A stretch of 64,000 nucleotides of DNA from Parazoarcus communis (GTDB lineage: Bacteria > Pseudomonadota > Gammaproteobacteria > Burkholderiales > Rhodocyclaceae), in NCBI RefSeq assembly GCF_003111665.1, contig NZ_CP022188.1, positions 744,001-808,000 of the forward strand, read 5' to 3'. This document shows positions 36,445-46,024 of the stretch, in pieces. The notes below the pieces were generated by a model. That model did not search any database. It was not told the DNA's origin and was given only the letters and a program-made list of their open reading frames with translations. The first letter of the stretch is position 1. The number at the start of each line of letters is the position of its first letter. Position numbers and translations under genes: made by a program.

Positions 36445-37517
36445 CGGGCCTCGATAGCCGCAGCAAGGTCGGTCGCGGGCGAATCAGCATGCATGACTGC
36501 CTTGCCGAGCCCACGCAACAGGACCAGACGCAAGCGCCCGGCCTCGACCTTTTTGTCATGCGACATCAAGTCGAGATAGCGCTCCACGCCAAGCTTCGGC
36601 CCGGTCACCGGCAATCCCGCTCGGCAAAACAAGGTTTCGATGCGCGTAAGCTCGGCGGCACTCAGCCACCCGAGGCGCAGCGAGAGCTCCGCTGCCATCA
36701 TGGTACCGATCGCCACGGCCTCGCCATGCAGACACACCCCGTAACCGAGACCAGCCTCGATCGCATGCCCGAAGGTATGGCCCAGGTTGAGCAAGGCACG
36801 CTCACCCTGCTCAGTCTCGTCTGCCGCGACCACCTCGGCCTTGTTGCTGCAGGAGCGCTCGATCGCAAAGGCCAGGGCCTCCGGATCGCGCTCAAGCAGT
36901 CGGTCGAGATTGGCTTCAAGCCATTCCAGAAACTCGTGGTCGCGAATCAATCCGTACTTGATAACCTCCGCGAGACCAGCGGCCAGTTCGCGGGGCGGCA
37001 GTGTATTAAGCACGGAGGTATCTGCGAGCACCAGTCGTGGCTGATAGAAGGCACCAATCATGTTCTTGCCGAGCGGATGATTGATTGCAGTCTTGCCACC
37101 TACCGAAGAGTCCACCTGAGCAAGCAAGGTGGTGGGGACCTGAATGAATGGCATGCCGCGCTGGTAGCAGGCAGCTGCAAATCCGCCCATGTCGCCCACG
37201 ACGCCCCCGCCAAGCGCAATCAGCGTGGTAGAGCGCTCACAGCGGTCTCCGAGGAGTGCATCGAATATCAGATTGAGGGTTTGCCAGTCTTTGTGACGTT
37301 CGCCATCGGGCAGCACGACCGCGCTCACCCCTACGTCCAGCGCTTCGAGTCCGGACTGCAGTCGCGCGAGGTAAAGCGGCCCAACCACGTCGTTGGTGAC
37401 GATCACCACGCGTCGCGTCTTGAGGTGAGGAAGAATCAATTCGGGACAATCAAGAAGACTGCCGCCGATGTGAATTGGATACGCCCGGGCACCGAGCGCC
37501 ACATTCAGTGTTCGCAT
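36435..37517 (-). CDS. aroB: 3-dehydroquinate synthase
   Basis: This 360-residue enzyme closes DAHP to 3-dehydroquinate, the second step of the shikimate pathway, using NAD and a divalent metal. NAD-binding and active-site motifs include [21 protein letters not shown] and [54 protein letters not shown] is the central signature (residues about 125-157), and [12 protein letters not shown] supplies metal-binding His residues. It overlaps the end of aroK by 13 bp and dgt by 10 bp, consistent with one transcript. Confidence 0.97.
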   Translation of the reverse strand: MRTLNVALGARAYPIHIGGSLLDCPELILPHLKTRRVVIVTNDVVGPLYLARLQSGLEALDVGVSAVVLPDGERHKDWQTLNLIFDALLGDRCERSTTLIALGGGVVGDMGGFAAACYQRGMPFIQVPTTLLAQVDSSVGGKTAINHPLGKNMIGAFYQPRLVLADTSVLNTLPPRELAAGLAEVIKYGLIRDHEFLEWLEANLDRLLERDPEALAFAIERSCSNKAEVVAADETEQGERALLNLGHTFGHAIEAGLGYGVCLHGEAVAIGTMMAAELSLRLGWLSAAELTRIETLFCRAGLPVTGPKLGVERYLDLMSHDKKVEAGRLRLVLLRGLGKAVMHADSPATDLAAAIEARCP

Positions 37518-38035
37518 GAAGTCTTATCCAGAGTAGCAAGCGCCTTCTCGATCTGACGCACCATGGCGCCGGGGTTTCCGCGACCGCCATCAACCACCAG
37601 GTCTGCAACTTCACGATAGAGCGGATCACGGATGCGGTGAAGCTCCTCGATCCGCTGACGCGGATTCTCAACCCGCAGCAACGGCCGGTTGCGATCATGG
37701 CGCGTGCGCTCCCAGAGAATCTGGGGTGGGACGTTCAGGTAGATCACGATACCCCGCTGCGTGAGCAAAGCCCGGTTTCCGGCGTCAAGCACCACGCCAC
37801 CACCCGTAGCCAGAACGAGATCCGTCTCAAGCGTGAGCTCGTCAAGCGCCTGCGCTTCGCGCCGACGAAAGCCGTCTTCACCCTCAATTTCAAAAATGGT
37901 GGGTATGGTGACCCCTGTACGCGCAACGATCTCATGGTCGCAATCGGCAAAGCGCATCCTTCTGCGCTTTGCAAGCTCGCGCCCTACAGTCGTTTTTCCG
38001 GCACCCATCATGCCGATCAGTATCAGACAAGTCAC
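37505..38035 (-). CDS. aroK: shikimate kinase
   Basis: This 176-residue P-loop kinase phosphorylates shikimate. I chose the GTG at 38035, giving (M)[20 protein letters not shown], because family members begin here and because the longer GTG start at 38089 lies inside the pilQ terminator hairpin. The Walker A motif GMMGAGKTT lies at 8-16, the shikimate-binding DCD follows near residue 32, and then come GFRRREAQ and ATGGGVVL. No strong Shine-Dalgarno is visible before the GTG. It is followed by aroB with an overlap. Confidence 0.93.
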   Translation of the reverse strand: MTCLILIGMMGAGKTTVGRELAKRRRMRFADCDHEIVARTGVTIPTIFEIEGEDGFRRREAQALDELTLETDLVLATGGGVVLDAGNRALLTQRGIVIYLNVPPQILWERTRHDRNRPLLRVENPRQRIEELHRIRDPLYREVADLVVDGGRGNPGAMVRQIEKALATLDKTSCEH

Positions 38036-38061
38036 ACGAATATCGCCGGCTTCAAATGTAC

Positions 38062-38094
38062 GAAAGGGCGGCGACCCCCATGGAGTCACCGCCC
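38062..38094 (-). terminator. hairpin after pilQ
   Basis: GGGCGGCGAC (38066-38075) pairs with GTCACCGCCC (38085-38094), with one G-U pair in the minus-strand RNA, over a 9-nt loop. TTTC follows. It begins 28 bp after the pilQ stop and separates the pil operon from aroK. Confidence 0.55.
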
Positions 38095-38121
38095 CCGAAT
38101 TGTAGCAGCAGCCGAACCGGC

Positions 38122-40227
38122 TTATCGGAGCGTCAGCGAATCTGTAACGATTCGTGGTGTCACGAAGATCAGCAACTCACTCCGCTCTGAAACCGTGCTG
38201 GTACTCCTGAACAAGCCCCCCACGACAGGAAGCTCGCCAAGGAATGGGACGCGATCAACACCCTTGGTTTCCTCTTCCAGATAGATCCCGCCAATCACGA
38301 CCGTTCCGCCATTCTCGACCAGAACTTCGCTTTTGATGTTCTTGGTCTCAATCGGCGGCACGTTGAGAAGCGCATCCTCATAAGCAGGACGATCCTTATT
38401 TACCTGGATTGCCAGTTGCAGACGCCCGTCAGGCGTAATCTGCGGCTTGACCTTGAGTGAAAGCACGGCCTTCTTGAAGGAAACACTCGTTGACCCGGAA
38501 CTGCTCGCCTCAAGGTAGGGAATTTCCGTACCCTGCTCGATTGACGCCTCTACCTGGTTCGCAGTCAGGATTCGCGGACTGGAGATCACACGCCCACGGC
38601 CGTCCGACTCCAGCGCCTGCAATTCGAGATTCAGGAATCGGGTGAGCGAACTGTTGAACAGACTGAGATTGACCGAGCCATAGCCTGAAGGCAAGTACCC
38701 GGTTCCGCTCTGAGCCAGCCCCGGCGTGAAGGTGTTCGAAGTCGTACCAACTGACGAGGACCCGAATCCAAGCTTTGCTCCGCCCCCCAGATTCACCGCC
38801 TTGTTGTTGCCAAGACCGAGCCGCACGCCGATATCCCTGGAAAAGGTTTTGGAGGCCTCTACAATCCGCGCCTCAATCAAGACCTGCTTCGGCGCAACGT
38901 CGATTTCTCCCACCAGCTTGCGCAACATTGCCAGGCGCGAGCCGATATCAGTCACGAAGACCTTGTTGCTCCGCTCATCCACGACGACGCTACCGCGCTT
39001 GGAGAGCATCGTCTGATCCTTGCTCTTCAGGAAGTCGAAGATTTCCTTCGCCTTGTGGTAATTGATCTGAAAACTTTCCGTCTGCAGCGGCTCAAGATCA
39101 CTGATCTGCGCCTTGGCTTCGAGCTGGAGCTTTTCGCGTGCAGCAAGCTCGTCACCCGGAGCGATCCAGATCACATTGCCACTCTTTCGCATGTCCAGAC
39201 CCTTGGCCTGAAGGATGATATCCAAGGCCTGGTCCCAAGGAACATCCTTCAGCCGCAGGGTCAGATTTCCCTGAACCGAATCAGAGGTGATGATGTTGAA
39301 GTTCGTGAAGTCGGCAATGACCTGCAGCACTGAACGCACATCGATATTCTGGAAGTTGAGCGACAGCTTCTCGCCCTGATACTGACCACGCGTACCTTGA
39401 ACCAGCTTGTTCGGATCTTCGATGACGCGTTTCACCTCAAGCACGAACTGGTCGTCACTCTGGTACGCGTTGTGCTCCCAAAGTCCATTCGGGGTCACCA
39501 CGAGACGGACATTGTCGCCCTGCTGTTGCGCCATCATGCCGGTAATCGGCGTCGCGAAGTCAGTCACATCAGACTTGCGGCGCAGATGCTCAGGCAGCGT
39601 GGTCTTGAGGAATTCGACGACGAGATTGCCACCCTGCTGCCGGATGTCGATACCGGTTTCTGCGCTGGAGAGCTGAACAAAAACACGCCCTTCGCCGTCC
39701 TTACCGCGCCGAAAATTGATGTCGCGGATGCTCTTTCCACCACTGATGGCAGGATTTGCCGTCGCGAAATTGGCATATGCCTGCTCTCCGACAGTTTGCG
39801 TGGTCTGAACATTGACCGGCGTGAGCGCGATGATGACGTTACGCCCCTCGACCCGGGTCTCGTAGGGCGACATCTTCACCAGATTGAGCACCAGACGGGT
39901 ACGCTCACCGGCCTGAACAATATTCGCGCTGCGAAGATCCCCACGCTCGATCGTCTGCACATTGCGCCCGAGCGCATTCGCCGTTGCCGGAAAATCAAAG
40001 GCAATCCGCGCTGGATTCGCGACACTGAAACTTGCCGGAGGCGCAGCAAGCGGCTCCTTCATAGCGAGCCGGACATAGATTGCCCCCCCTTGCTCAGCAA
40101 CCTCAAGCGCTTCGATGCGGTTGGACGCCACCTGAGCCACACCCGATTCCTGCGCAAACACAGTGCCCATTGGCATCAGCACTGTGGCCACCGCTGCGAG
40201 CAGCACCGTTCCGATTCTATTCTTCAT
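38122..40227 (-). CDS. pilQ: type IV pilus outer-membrane secretin
   Basis: This 701-residue protein has a signal peptide ending near VFAQ. Two AMIN domains bind peptidoglycan (about 40-140 and 160-260). An STN domain (about 305-355, FQNIDVRSVLQVIADFTNFNI) and an N0/N1 region (FLKSKDQTML, VVDERSNKVFVTD) follow. The C-terminal secretin domain has ISSPRILTANQVEASIEQGTEIPY and VEIGG-like VVIGGIYLEEE. It forms the gated outer-membrane channel through which the pilus exits. It is the last gene of pilMNOPQ, overlapping pilP by 4 bp. Confidence 0.97.
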   Translation of the reverse strand: MKNRIGTVLLAAVATVLMPMGTVFAQESGVAQVASNRIEALEVAEQGGAIYVRLAMKEPLAAPPASFSVANPARIAFDFPATANALGRNVQTIERGDLRSANIVQAGERTRLVLNLVKMSPYETRVEGRNVIIALTPVNVQTTQTVGEQAYANFATANPAISGGKSIRDINFRRGKDGEGRVFVQLSSAETGIDIRQQGGNLVVEFLKTTLPEHLRRKSDVTDFATPITGMMAQQQGDNVRLVVTPNGLWEHNAYQSDDQFVLEVKRVIEDPNKLVQGTRGQYQGEKLSLNFQNIDVRSVLQVIADFTNFNIITSDSVQGNLTLRLKDVPWDQALDIILQAKGLDMRKSGNVIWIAPGDELAAREKLQLEAKAQISDLEPLQTESFQINYHKAKEIFDFLKSKDQTMLSKRGSVVVDERSNKVFVTDIGSRLAMLRKLVGEIDVAPKQVLIEARIVEASKTFSRDIGVRLGLGNNKAVNLGGGAKLGFGSSSVGTTSNTFTPGLAQSGTGYLPSGYGSVNLSLFNSSLTRFLNLELQALESDGRGRVISSPRILTANQVEASIEQGTEIPYLEASSSGSTSVSFKKAVLSLKVKPQITPDGRLQLAIQVNKDRPAYEDALLNVPPIETKNIKSEVLVENGGTVVIGGIYLEEETKGVDRVPFLGELPVVGGLFRSTSTVSERSELLIFVTPRIVTDSLTLR

Positions 40228-40745
40228 TTTCCGGCCTCCTGCCGCTCCTGCAACTGCAGCGAACTGGCGCGCTCAACCCAGTCACCATTTACATCCTCAA
40301 CCAGCTCACGCAGTTCGACCGACGAATCGGTCACCGCAGTAATCACGCCATAATCCTGCCCGAGATAATTACCCGCCTTGACGCGATAGAGTGATTTATC
40401 CGCCTGTATCAGGGCCTGCGAAACCTTGTCCTGAGTCAGGACACCCACCATGCGCAGACTTTCCAGCGGATACGCTTCCAGCGGCTCACGCCTGCGATCG
40501 GGGTCCGGGCGCAACCCACCACCGCCGTTCTTGCGCTCGGGCTCGATCCGCGACGCCTTGAAAGGCTCAATGAGCGCAGCGGCTGCGTAATCAACAACTG
40601 AAAAAACCTTGATTTCAGGCAGCGGCTTGACCACCCCGCGCATGCCTGCGGATTGCTCCGCCATCCACGACTGAATGTCCTCTTGGTCGTCCGCACATCC
40701 GGCAAGTGCAATACAACTGATGAGAAGCGCTAATTTCCTCATCAT
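40224..40745 (-). CDS. pilP: type IV pilus inner-membrane lipoprotein
   Basis: This 173-residue lipoprotein has an N-terminal signal with lipobox LAGC (Cys17). A proline-rich linker is followed by a beta-sandwich HR domain from about residue 75 (LESLRMVGVLTQDK, YRVKAGNYLGQDYGVI) that contacts PilQ. It joins the PilN/PilO inner-membrane complex to the secretin. Its start and stop overlap pilO and pilQ by 4 bp each. Confidence 0.95.
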   Translation of the reverse strand: MMRKLALLISCIALAGCADDQEDIQSWMAEQSAGMRGVVKPLPEIKVFSVVDYAAAALIEPFKASRIEPERKNGGGGLRPDPDRRREPLEAYPLESLRMVGVLTQDKVSQALIQADKSLYRVKAGNYLGQDYGVITAVTDSSVELRELVEDVNGDWVERASSLQLQERQEAGK

Positions 40746-41416
40746 TTCTTCCCCTGCGCAGCCTTGGCTGCCTGTCGCTTCTGAGCCACCTCTTCTTCGT
40801 CCAGATAACGATAGGTGGTGGCCCTGGCGTCAAGCTTCAAACGCCCTTCCGCAGCAGCATCAAGCGAGATGTTATTCAGCGTGACGATCCGGGGCATGCG
40901 GGCAACATCGCTCGCAAACTCGCCGAGATCGTGATATCCGCCCGTCACCCTGATTTCAATGGGCATCTCGGCGTAAAACTCCTTCACCTGGTCGCTACCC
41001 GGCTTGAAGAGCTCGAACAGCAGACCACGCCCCAACCCGGCCTGGTTGATGTCGGACAGAAGTGAATCCATCTCGGCACGATTGGGCAGTTGCTTGAGCA
41101 GCGCGCCGAACTGCCGGTCAATCTCGGCAAGCTGACGCTTGTGTTCATCAAGGTTGACCGCGAGCCGCTTCTTGCCAACCCAGTCCTGGCGCAACTGCTG
41201 CTCTTCGACCTCGCGCTGCTCCAGCAGAATTCCCTGATCGCTCCAGTCGAACCACCAGGCGGCGGCGATGGTCGCAACGAACAGGAATACGAAAACTGCA
41301 ACACGCGGCGCAAGCGGCCAAACACCCGGATCATTCGGATCAAGATTCTGGAAATCCTGCTGCAAGCGCTGAAAATCAATGCCGCGAAGTCCGGAAAGCA
41401 CATCTTTGGACGTCAT
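40742..41416 (-). CDS. pilO: type IV pilus assembly protein PilO
   Basis: This 224-residue bitopic inner-membrane protein has one transmembrane helix at about residues 40-60 (VAVFVFLFVATIAAAWWF). A periplasmic coiled coil (residues 65-110) and a ferredoxin-like domain (from LLFELFKPG and the IEIRVTGGYHDLGEF motif) follow. It heterodimerises with PilN in the alignment subcomplex. It overlaps both neighbours by 4 bp, which suggests strict coupling. Confidence 0.95.
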   Translation of the reverse strand: MTSKDVLSGLRGIDFQRLQQDFQNLDPNDPGVWPLAPRVAVFVFLFVATIAAAWWFDWSDQGILLEQREVEEQQLRQDWVGKKRLAVNLDEHKRQLAEIDRQFGALLKQLPNRAEMDSLLSDINQAGLGRGLLFELFKPGSDQVKEFYAEMPIEIRVTGGYHDLGEFASDVARMPRIVTLNNISLDAAAEGRLKLDARATTYRYLDEEEVAQKRQAAKAAQGKK

Positions 41417-41985
41417 TGAGCACCTCCCTGGGCGTTCTCTGCCGACGGGGGCGCAATACCAATATTCAGGATGAACTCGCTGACCCTGCGATTATTCACA
41501 GTGGCAGACTTGACTTCAACCAGCCCGGGATTCTGCAAAAAAGGGGACTCGTCAAGGCTGCGCATCAGGGTCGAAACCCGCGCATTCGACTGTGCATAGC
41601 CGACCAGCGTGACCTGCTGCGCGGACTGCTTCACCGATTTGAGATACACCCCGTTTGGCATCTTCCGCGCCAACTCGTTGAACAGATGCACCGTTTCGGC
41701 CCGACTGCTCTGCAGCGCTTCAATGACCTGCTTGCGCGCCAGCAGCGAATCAATCTGCTCGCGAAGGCGCCGAATCTCAACGATCTCTTCGTCGAGCTTC
41801 ACGATTTCCGCCTTGATGAAAGCGTTCTTGGTTTCCTGGCGCTCAATGTAGCCGGCGTAAACTGTGTGCACCAGCAGGGCAATCGCGGCGCCGAGCAACA
41901 CCATGGCGCCCGAGAGCGTATAAAACTGCTGACGCCGCTCCTTTCGCTTTTCCTCGCGATGGGGCAGCAGGTTGATCCGGATCAT
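41413..41985 (-). CDS. pilN: type IV pilus assembly protein PilN
   Basis: This 190-residue protein starts at the ATG at 41985 (MIRINLLPHREEKR), because INLLP-HRE is the conserved PilM-binding N-terminus. A longer frame to 42015 adds ten uncharacteristic residues. The cytoplasmic tail is followed by one transmembrane helix (about 24-45), a coiled coil and a periplasmic fold. Its start overlaps the end of pilM by 4 bp. Confidence 0.95.
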   Translation of the reverse strand: MIRINLLPHREEKRKERRQQFYTLSGAMVLLGAAIALLVHTVYAGYIERQETKNAFIKAEIVKLDEEIVEIRRLREQIDSLLARKQVIEALQSSRAETVHLFNELARKMPNGVYLKSVKQSAQQVTLVGYAQSNARVSTLMRSLDESPFLQNPGLVEVKSATVNNRRVSEFILNIGIAPPSAENAQGGAQ

Positions 41986-43058
41986 GCGTCGAATCTCCGC
42001 AAAGCCAGCCCACACGCGACCATCAACGACGGTGCATCAGCCAGCAGATTCTTGGGACGGACCTTCGAGGACAGCGCCATCCCCGCAAAGGGGTTGGCCA
42101 CAATGGTCTCGACCTGAGTCCGGCCGCCCACGACTTCGGCAAGACCCGGCATGACCGCGCAACCGCCAGCAAGGACTAGATGGTCGACCTGGTTGTACTG
42201 AGTCGAAGTGAAGAAAAACTGCAATGCGCGCGAAACCTCAAGCGCAAGACTGTCCATGAACGGGCGCAACAGGTCACGCGCATAGTCATCCGGGAGACTT
42301 CCCGAACGCTTGGCGGCCTCAGCCTCATCCACGCTCATTCCGTACTGCCGCGCAATGTCCTGGGTCAGCTGGCTACCGCCAAAAGCCTGCTCCCTTGCGT
42401 AAACCTGATGCCCGTCGCGCAGCACAGCCACATTCATGGCCGAAGCGCCGATATCGATCAGGGCGACCACCTTCCCGGCGCCACCACCCGGCAACTGCCG
42501 GCTCACCAGTTCAAAGGAAGACTCGACTGCGAGTGACTCGACGTCGAGCACCACCGCCTTGAGGCCGCAAGCCTGCGCGACGGCGACCCGGTCTTCGACC
42601 TTCTCCTTACGCGACGCGGCAATCAGCACCTCGACTTCGCCGGGGCTACCGCCGGCGGGACCGACGACCTGGAAGTCGAGATTGACCTCGTCGAGGGCGA
42701 ACGGAATGTACTGATTAGCCTCGGACTCGACCTGGAGCTCCATTTCCTGCTCGCGCAGACCGTCCGGGAGAATGATTTTCTTGGTGATGACGGACGAAGC
42801 AGGCAAGGCCATGGCCACATTCTTCACGCCTGGGCCGAAGCGCCGGACGAGGCGCTTGACGCCTTCAGTAACGGCATCAAGGTTGGCGATATTGCCATCG
42901 ACCACAGCATCGCGCGGCAGGGGCTCGATCGCGTAGCGTTCAACGCGAAAGCCGCCTTTCTCACTCTCGACGAGCTCCACCATCTTCACGGATGAAGAAG
43001 AGATATCCAGCCCTGCGAGCTGTCGCGCCTTCGAACCGAATATTGAGAAGTCAATCAC
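41982..43058 (-). CDS. pilM: type IV pilus actin-like ATPase PilM
   Basis: This 358-residue cytoplasmic FtsA/actin-like protein binds the PilN N-terminus and so links the pilus inner-membrane complex to the motor. Nucleotide-binding motifs are visible (LAGLDISSSSVKMVEL, VVALIDIGASAMNVAVL and LVLAGGCAVMPGLAE). The start is a GTG at 43058 with AAGGG about eight bases upstream. It is the first gene of pilMNOPQ, and a good sigma70 promoter lies 57 bp upstream. Confidence 0.95.
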   Translation of the reverse strand: MIDFSIFGSKARQLAGLDISSSSVKMVELVESEKGGFRVERYAIEPLPRDAVVDGNIANLDAVTEGVKRLVRRFGPGVKNVAMALPASSVITKKIILPDGLREQEMELQVESEANQYIPFALDEVNLDFQVVGPAGGSPGEVEVLIAASRKEKVEDRVAVAQACGLKAVVLDVESLAVESSFELVSRQLPGGGAGKVVALIDIGASAMNVAVLRDGHQVYAREQAFGGSQLTQDIARQYGMSVDEAEAAKRSGSLPDDYARDLLRPFMDSLALEVSRALQFFFTSTQYNQVDHLVLAGGCAVMPGLAEVVGGRTQVETIVANPFAGMALSSKVRPKNLLADAPSLMVACGLALRRFDA

Positions 43059-43114
43059 AAAGAAAACCCTTAAATTTCTTTATGTTAGGCGCCAATGCTG
43101 AATAAGGCTCTCAA

Positions 43115-43143
43115 ATCCTAGCAACAAGCGCACGAGGTGTAAA
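43115..43143 (-). promoter_or_regulatory. sigma70 promoter of the pilMNOPQ operon
   Basis: On the minus strand TTTACA (43143-43138) and TAGGAT (43120-43115) are separated by 17 bp, 57 bp upstream of the pilM GTG. Confidence 0.6.
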
Positions 43144-43146
43144 GCA

Positions 43147-43168
43147 ATTTGCATCAATTTGCATCAAC
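43147..43168. repeat. tandem 10-bp repeat in the pilM-mrcA divergent promoter region
   Basis: AATTTGCATC occurs twice in tandem followed by AA (43147-43168), between the divergent promoters. It could be a regulator site on one face of the helix. Confidence 0.5.
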
Positions 43169-43203
43169 GGCCTCGCAAGGAGGCGTCCGCAGTTTTCGCC
43201 TTA

Positions 43204-43209
43204 TATAAT
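43204..43209 (+). promoter_or_regulatory. -10 box of the mrcA (PBP1A) promoter
   Basis: A perfect TATAAT lies 31 bp before the PBP1A ATG. No good -35 hexamer is seen at 16-18 bp, so an activator or extended contacts may be used. Confidence 0.45.
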
Positions 43210-43240
43210 GCGCGCCTATTCCACTTTCCCGGACAAATAA

Positions 43241-45652
43241 ATGCGCTGGGTTCTCTACCCCGTCGCCGCACTCACGGCCCTGGTGACGCTCGGGCTCGCG
43301 ACGCTGGCAGCAATTTCCATCCTGGCCTGGCCCAACCTGCCTTCACTGGAAGTGCTGACCGACTACCGTCCGCGGGTCCCGCTCCGCATCTACACTGCCG
43401 ACGGCCATCTTATCAGCGAATTCGGCGAGGAACGCCGCTCGGTAGTGAAGATCGAAGACGTTCCAGCCATTCTAAAGCACGCAATTCTTGCCGCTGAGGA
43501 CGAACGCTTCTATGAGCACCCCGGCATCGACCCGATTGGCATCGCCCGTGCGGCGCTGGCAAACCTTACCTCAGGCGGACGCGGCCAAGGTGCGTCAACC
43601 ATCACGATGCAGGTCGCGCGCAACTTTTTCCTGTCGCGCGAAAAAACCTACAACCGCAAGCTCTACGAGATCCTGCTGGCGCTGAAGATTGAACGCAATC
43701 TGAGCAAGGACCAGATTCTGGAGCTGTACATCAACCAGATCTACCTCGGGCAGCGCGCCTACGGTTTCTCGGCAGCCGCACGTGCGTACTTCGGGAAGCC
43801 GCTGAGCGAGATCAGCCTCGCCGAGGCCGCAATGCTGGCCGGCCTTCCCAAAGCCCCGTCTGCATACAATCCGATCGCGAACCCCTCTCGCGCGACCCTG
43901 CGCCAGCATTACGTGCTGCGCCGGATGGTCGAGGCCGGGTTCAGCGACAATGCGAGCTATCAGAAGGCGCTCAAGGAGCCTCTGCGCACTCAGACCGGCA
44001 GCGTGGCGCGCAACGGCGGCAACAGCACCCCGATGCATGGCGACTACGTTGCTGAGATGGCACGCCAGATTGCGGTCGAACAGTTTGGCGAAGAGGCCTA
44101 CCAGCTCGGCATCAAGATCGTCACGACCATTACCCGCGATGACCAGGAAGCGGCTTACGCTGCGCTGCGCAAGGGGGTGATGGATTACGACCGGCGCCAC
44201 GGCTATCGTGGCCCCGAGCGCTTCGTTGAGCTTCCACAGGGCGCAGATGCTGAAGCGCTGGACGACATCCTCGCCGACTCCAGCGATCACGACGACCTCC
44301 TTGCCGCGGTCGTTCTTGAAGCATCGCCTTCGGGCGTCAAGGTGTTCCGCCGCGGCGAAACCTACGACATCACGGGCGACGGACTGCGCTTTGCTGCGCC
44401 CATGCTCAGTGAAAAATCGCCGCAAACCCGACGCGTCCGTCGCGGCGCGGTAATTCGCATCCGCAGCATGGAAAAGCAGGGCTGGGAAATCGCACAACTG
44501 CCGGAGGTCGAGGCTGCACTGGTCTCGGTCGACCCTCATACCGGGGCAGTACGCGCCCTCGTTGGCGGCTTCGACTTCAACAGCAACAAATACAACCACG
44601 TCACCCAGGCGCAGCGCCAGCCGGGGTCGAGCTTCAAGCCCTTCATCTATTCGGCGGGACTGGAGCGGGGATACTCCCCAGGCACCCTGATCGAGGACGA
44701 GCCGCTCTACTTCCCTGCCGGCGTCACCGGCAGCCAGGCGTGGGAGCCAAAGAACTATGACGGCAAGTTCGCAGGGCTGATGACGCTGCGCGAAGCGCTC
44801 GCACGTTCAAAGAACATGGCTTCGATCCGGCTGCTGCAGAACATCACCCCGGACTATGCGCAGGACTACATCGGCCGCTTCGGCTTCGACCCCGCGCGCA
44901 ATCCGCCCTATCTGACCATGGCACTGGGCGCCGGATCGGCAACCCCGTGGGAAATGGCGACCGCGTACTCCGTGTTTGCCAACGGCGGTTACAGAATCGA
45001 CCCTTACATCGTGAAGGAGATCCACGATGGCAATGGCAAGCTGATCGCAAAGATCGACCCGCCCGTGGCCGGCGAGAGTGCGCCCCGCGTCATTGACCCG
45101 CGCAATGCGTGGCTGATGGATTCGATGCTGCAGGACGTTGTACGCCGCGGCACGGGCGCGCGCGCGCGCAGCCTCAATCGTGGTGACATTGCCGGCAAGA
45201 CGGGTACGACCAACGACTACCTCGACGCCTGGTTCTGCGGCTACAGCCCGGATCTTGTAGCCATCTCCTGGATGGGTTTCTCACAGCCAAAGAACATGGG
45301 GCGTGGAGAAACCGGCGGCGCAGCCGCACTGCCGATCTGGATCAACTACATGCGTGCAGCACTCAAGGGCGTACCGGAAAAGTCGCTCGCGCGCCCCGAG
45401 GGCCTGCTGAGCGCGCCCGTGGCCGACGGCAGCGTGGAGGATTTCTACTATGCCGAGAACGAGCCCCCGGCGCTGAAGCCCGAACCCGACTGGCTGGAGC
45501 AACTCTTCTCGAGCCACACCCCGGTTCTCGAAGCCCCCGAAGAGGCGATTCCGCCTGTGGCGCCGGCGCCCAAGCCCGCCCCCCGGCCGGTGCCACAAAT
45601 GCAGCCGCCGGCCCCGGTCGTCGATCGCATGCCGACGCCGATACGGCGCTGA
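43241..45652 (+). CDS. mrcA: penicillin-binding protein 1A (bifunctional transglycosylase/transpeptidase)
   Basis: This 803-residue class A PBP has an N-terminal membrane anchor (about 5-28). The GT51 glycosyltransferase domain (about 55-225) has EDERFYEHPGID, GASTITMQVARNFFLS and KILELYINQIYLG-type motifs. An OB-like insert follows, then the transpeptidase domain with SxxK in GSSFKPFIYSAGLE, SxN in RSKNMASIR and KTG in AGKTGTTNDYLDAWFCG. The tail is proline-rich. It polymerises and cross-links peptidoglycan at the inner membrane. It is divergent from pilM, as in many betaproteobacteria. Its TGA abuts the cyaY stop (TGATCA at 45650-45655). Confidence 0.96.
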   Translation: MRWVLYPVAALTALVTLGLATLAAISILAWPNLPSLEVLTDYRPRVPLRIYTADGHLISEFGEERRSVVKIEDVPAILKHAILAAEDERFYEHPGIDPIGIARAALANLTSGGRGQGASTITMQVARNFFLSREKTYNRKLYEILLALKIERNLSKDQILELYINQIYLGQRAYGFSAAARAYFGKPLSEISLAEAAMLAGLPKAPSAYNPIANPSRATLRQHYVLRRMVEAGFSDNASYQKALKEPLRTQTGSVARNGGNSTPMHGDYVAEMARQIAVEQFGEEAYQLGIKIVTTITRDDQEAAYAALRKGVMDYDRRHGYRGPERFVELPQGADAEALDDILADSSDHDDLLAAVVLEASPSGVKVFRRGETYDITGDGLRFAAPMLSEKSPQTRRVRRGAVIRIRSMEKQGWEIAQLPEVEAALVSVDPHTGAVRALVGGFDFNSNKYNHVTQAQRQPGSSFKPFIYSAGLERGYSPGTLIEDEPLYFPAGVTGSQAWEPKNYDGKFAGLMTLREALARSKNMASIRLLQNITPDYAQDYIGRFGFDPARNPPYLTMALGAGSATPWEMATAYSVFANGGYRIDPYIVKEIHDGNGKLIAKIDPPVAGESAPRVIDPRNAWLMDSMLQDVVRRGTGARARSLNRGDIAGKTGTTNDYLDAWFCGYSPDLVAISWMGFSQPKNMGRGETGGAAALPIWINYMRAALKGVPEKSLARPEGLLSAPVADGSVEDFYYAENEPPALKPEPDWLEQLFSSHTPVLEAPEEAIPPVAPAPKPAPRPVPQMQPPAPVVDRMPTPIRR

Positions 45653-45979
45653 TCAGGCGCTAGCGCTCAATACCACCTGCTCTCCCGACTGTTCGCTGAC
45701 AACGCGGGAGAGCAGCGCATAGAGCTCTGCCCCATCGCGCCCTGCGATCCAGCCTCCGTTTTCAGGACGGAAGTGGAAGCCGCCGGATTTCGCGGCCACC
45801 CATATCTCCCGCGCAGCGGTGTGACGATTGATGATGACCTTGCTGCCGTTGTCGAACTCCAGCTCAAGAATGCCTCCCGGCTTGAGCTCGATATCCATGT
45901 CCACCCCGCACGCTTCAAGTGCAGACTCGATTTTTGCCAGCTCGGCTTCTGCCAGAGCATTGAATGCGGATTCTTCCAT
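45653..45979 (-). CDS. cyaY: iron-sulfur cluster assembly protein CyaY (frataxin)
   Basis: This 108-residue frataxin homologue starts at the ATG at 45979. The longer open frame upstream overlaps lptM and is not frataxin-like. The N-terminal acidic helix (FNALAEAELAKIESALE) and beta-sheet core (GGILELEFDNGSKVIINRHTAAREIWVAAKSGGFHF, then GWIAGRDGAELYALLS) are complete. It binds iron and modulates IscS. It is divergent from lptM-lysA and convergent with mrcA. Confidence 0.95.
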   Translation of the reverse strand: MEESAFNALAEAELAKIESALEACGVDMDIELKPGGILELEFDNGSKVIINRHTAAREIWVAAKSGGFHFRPENGGWIAGRDGAELYALLSRVVSEQSGEQVVLSASA

Positions 45980-46024
45980 GCCGACTCCTTCTGTTAGCAT
46001 TCCGTTTTTTATCGAAGAACGGCC

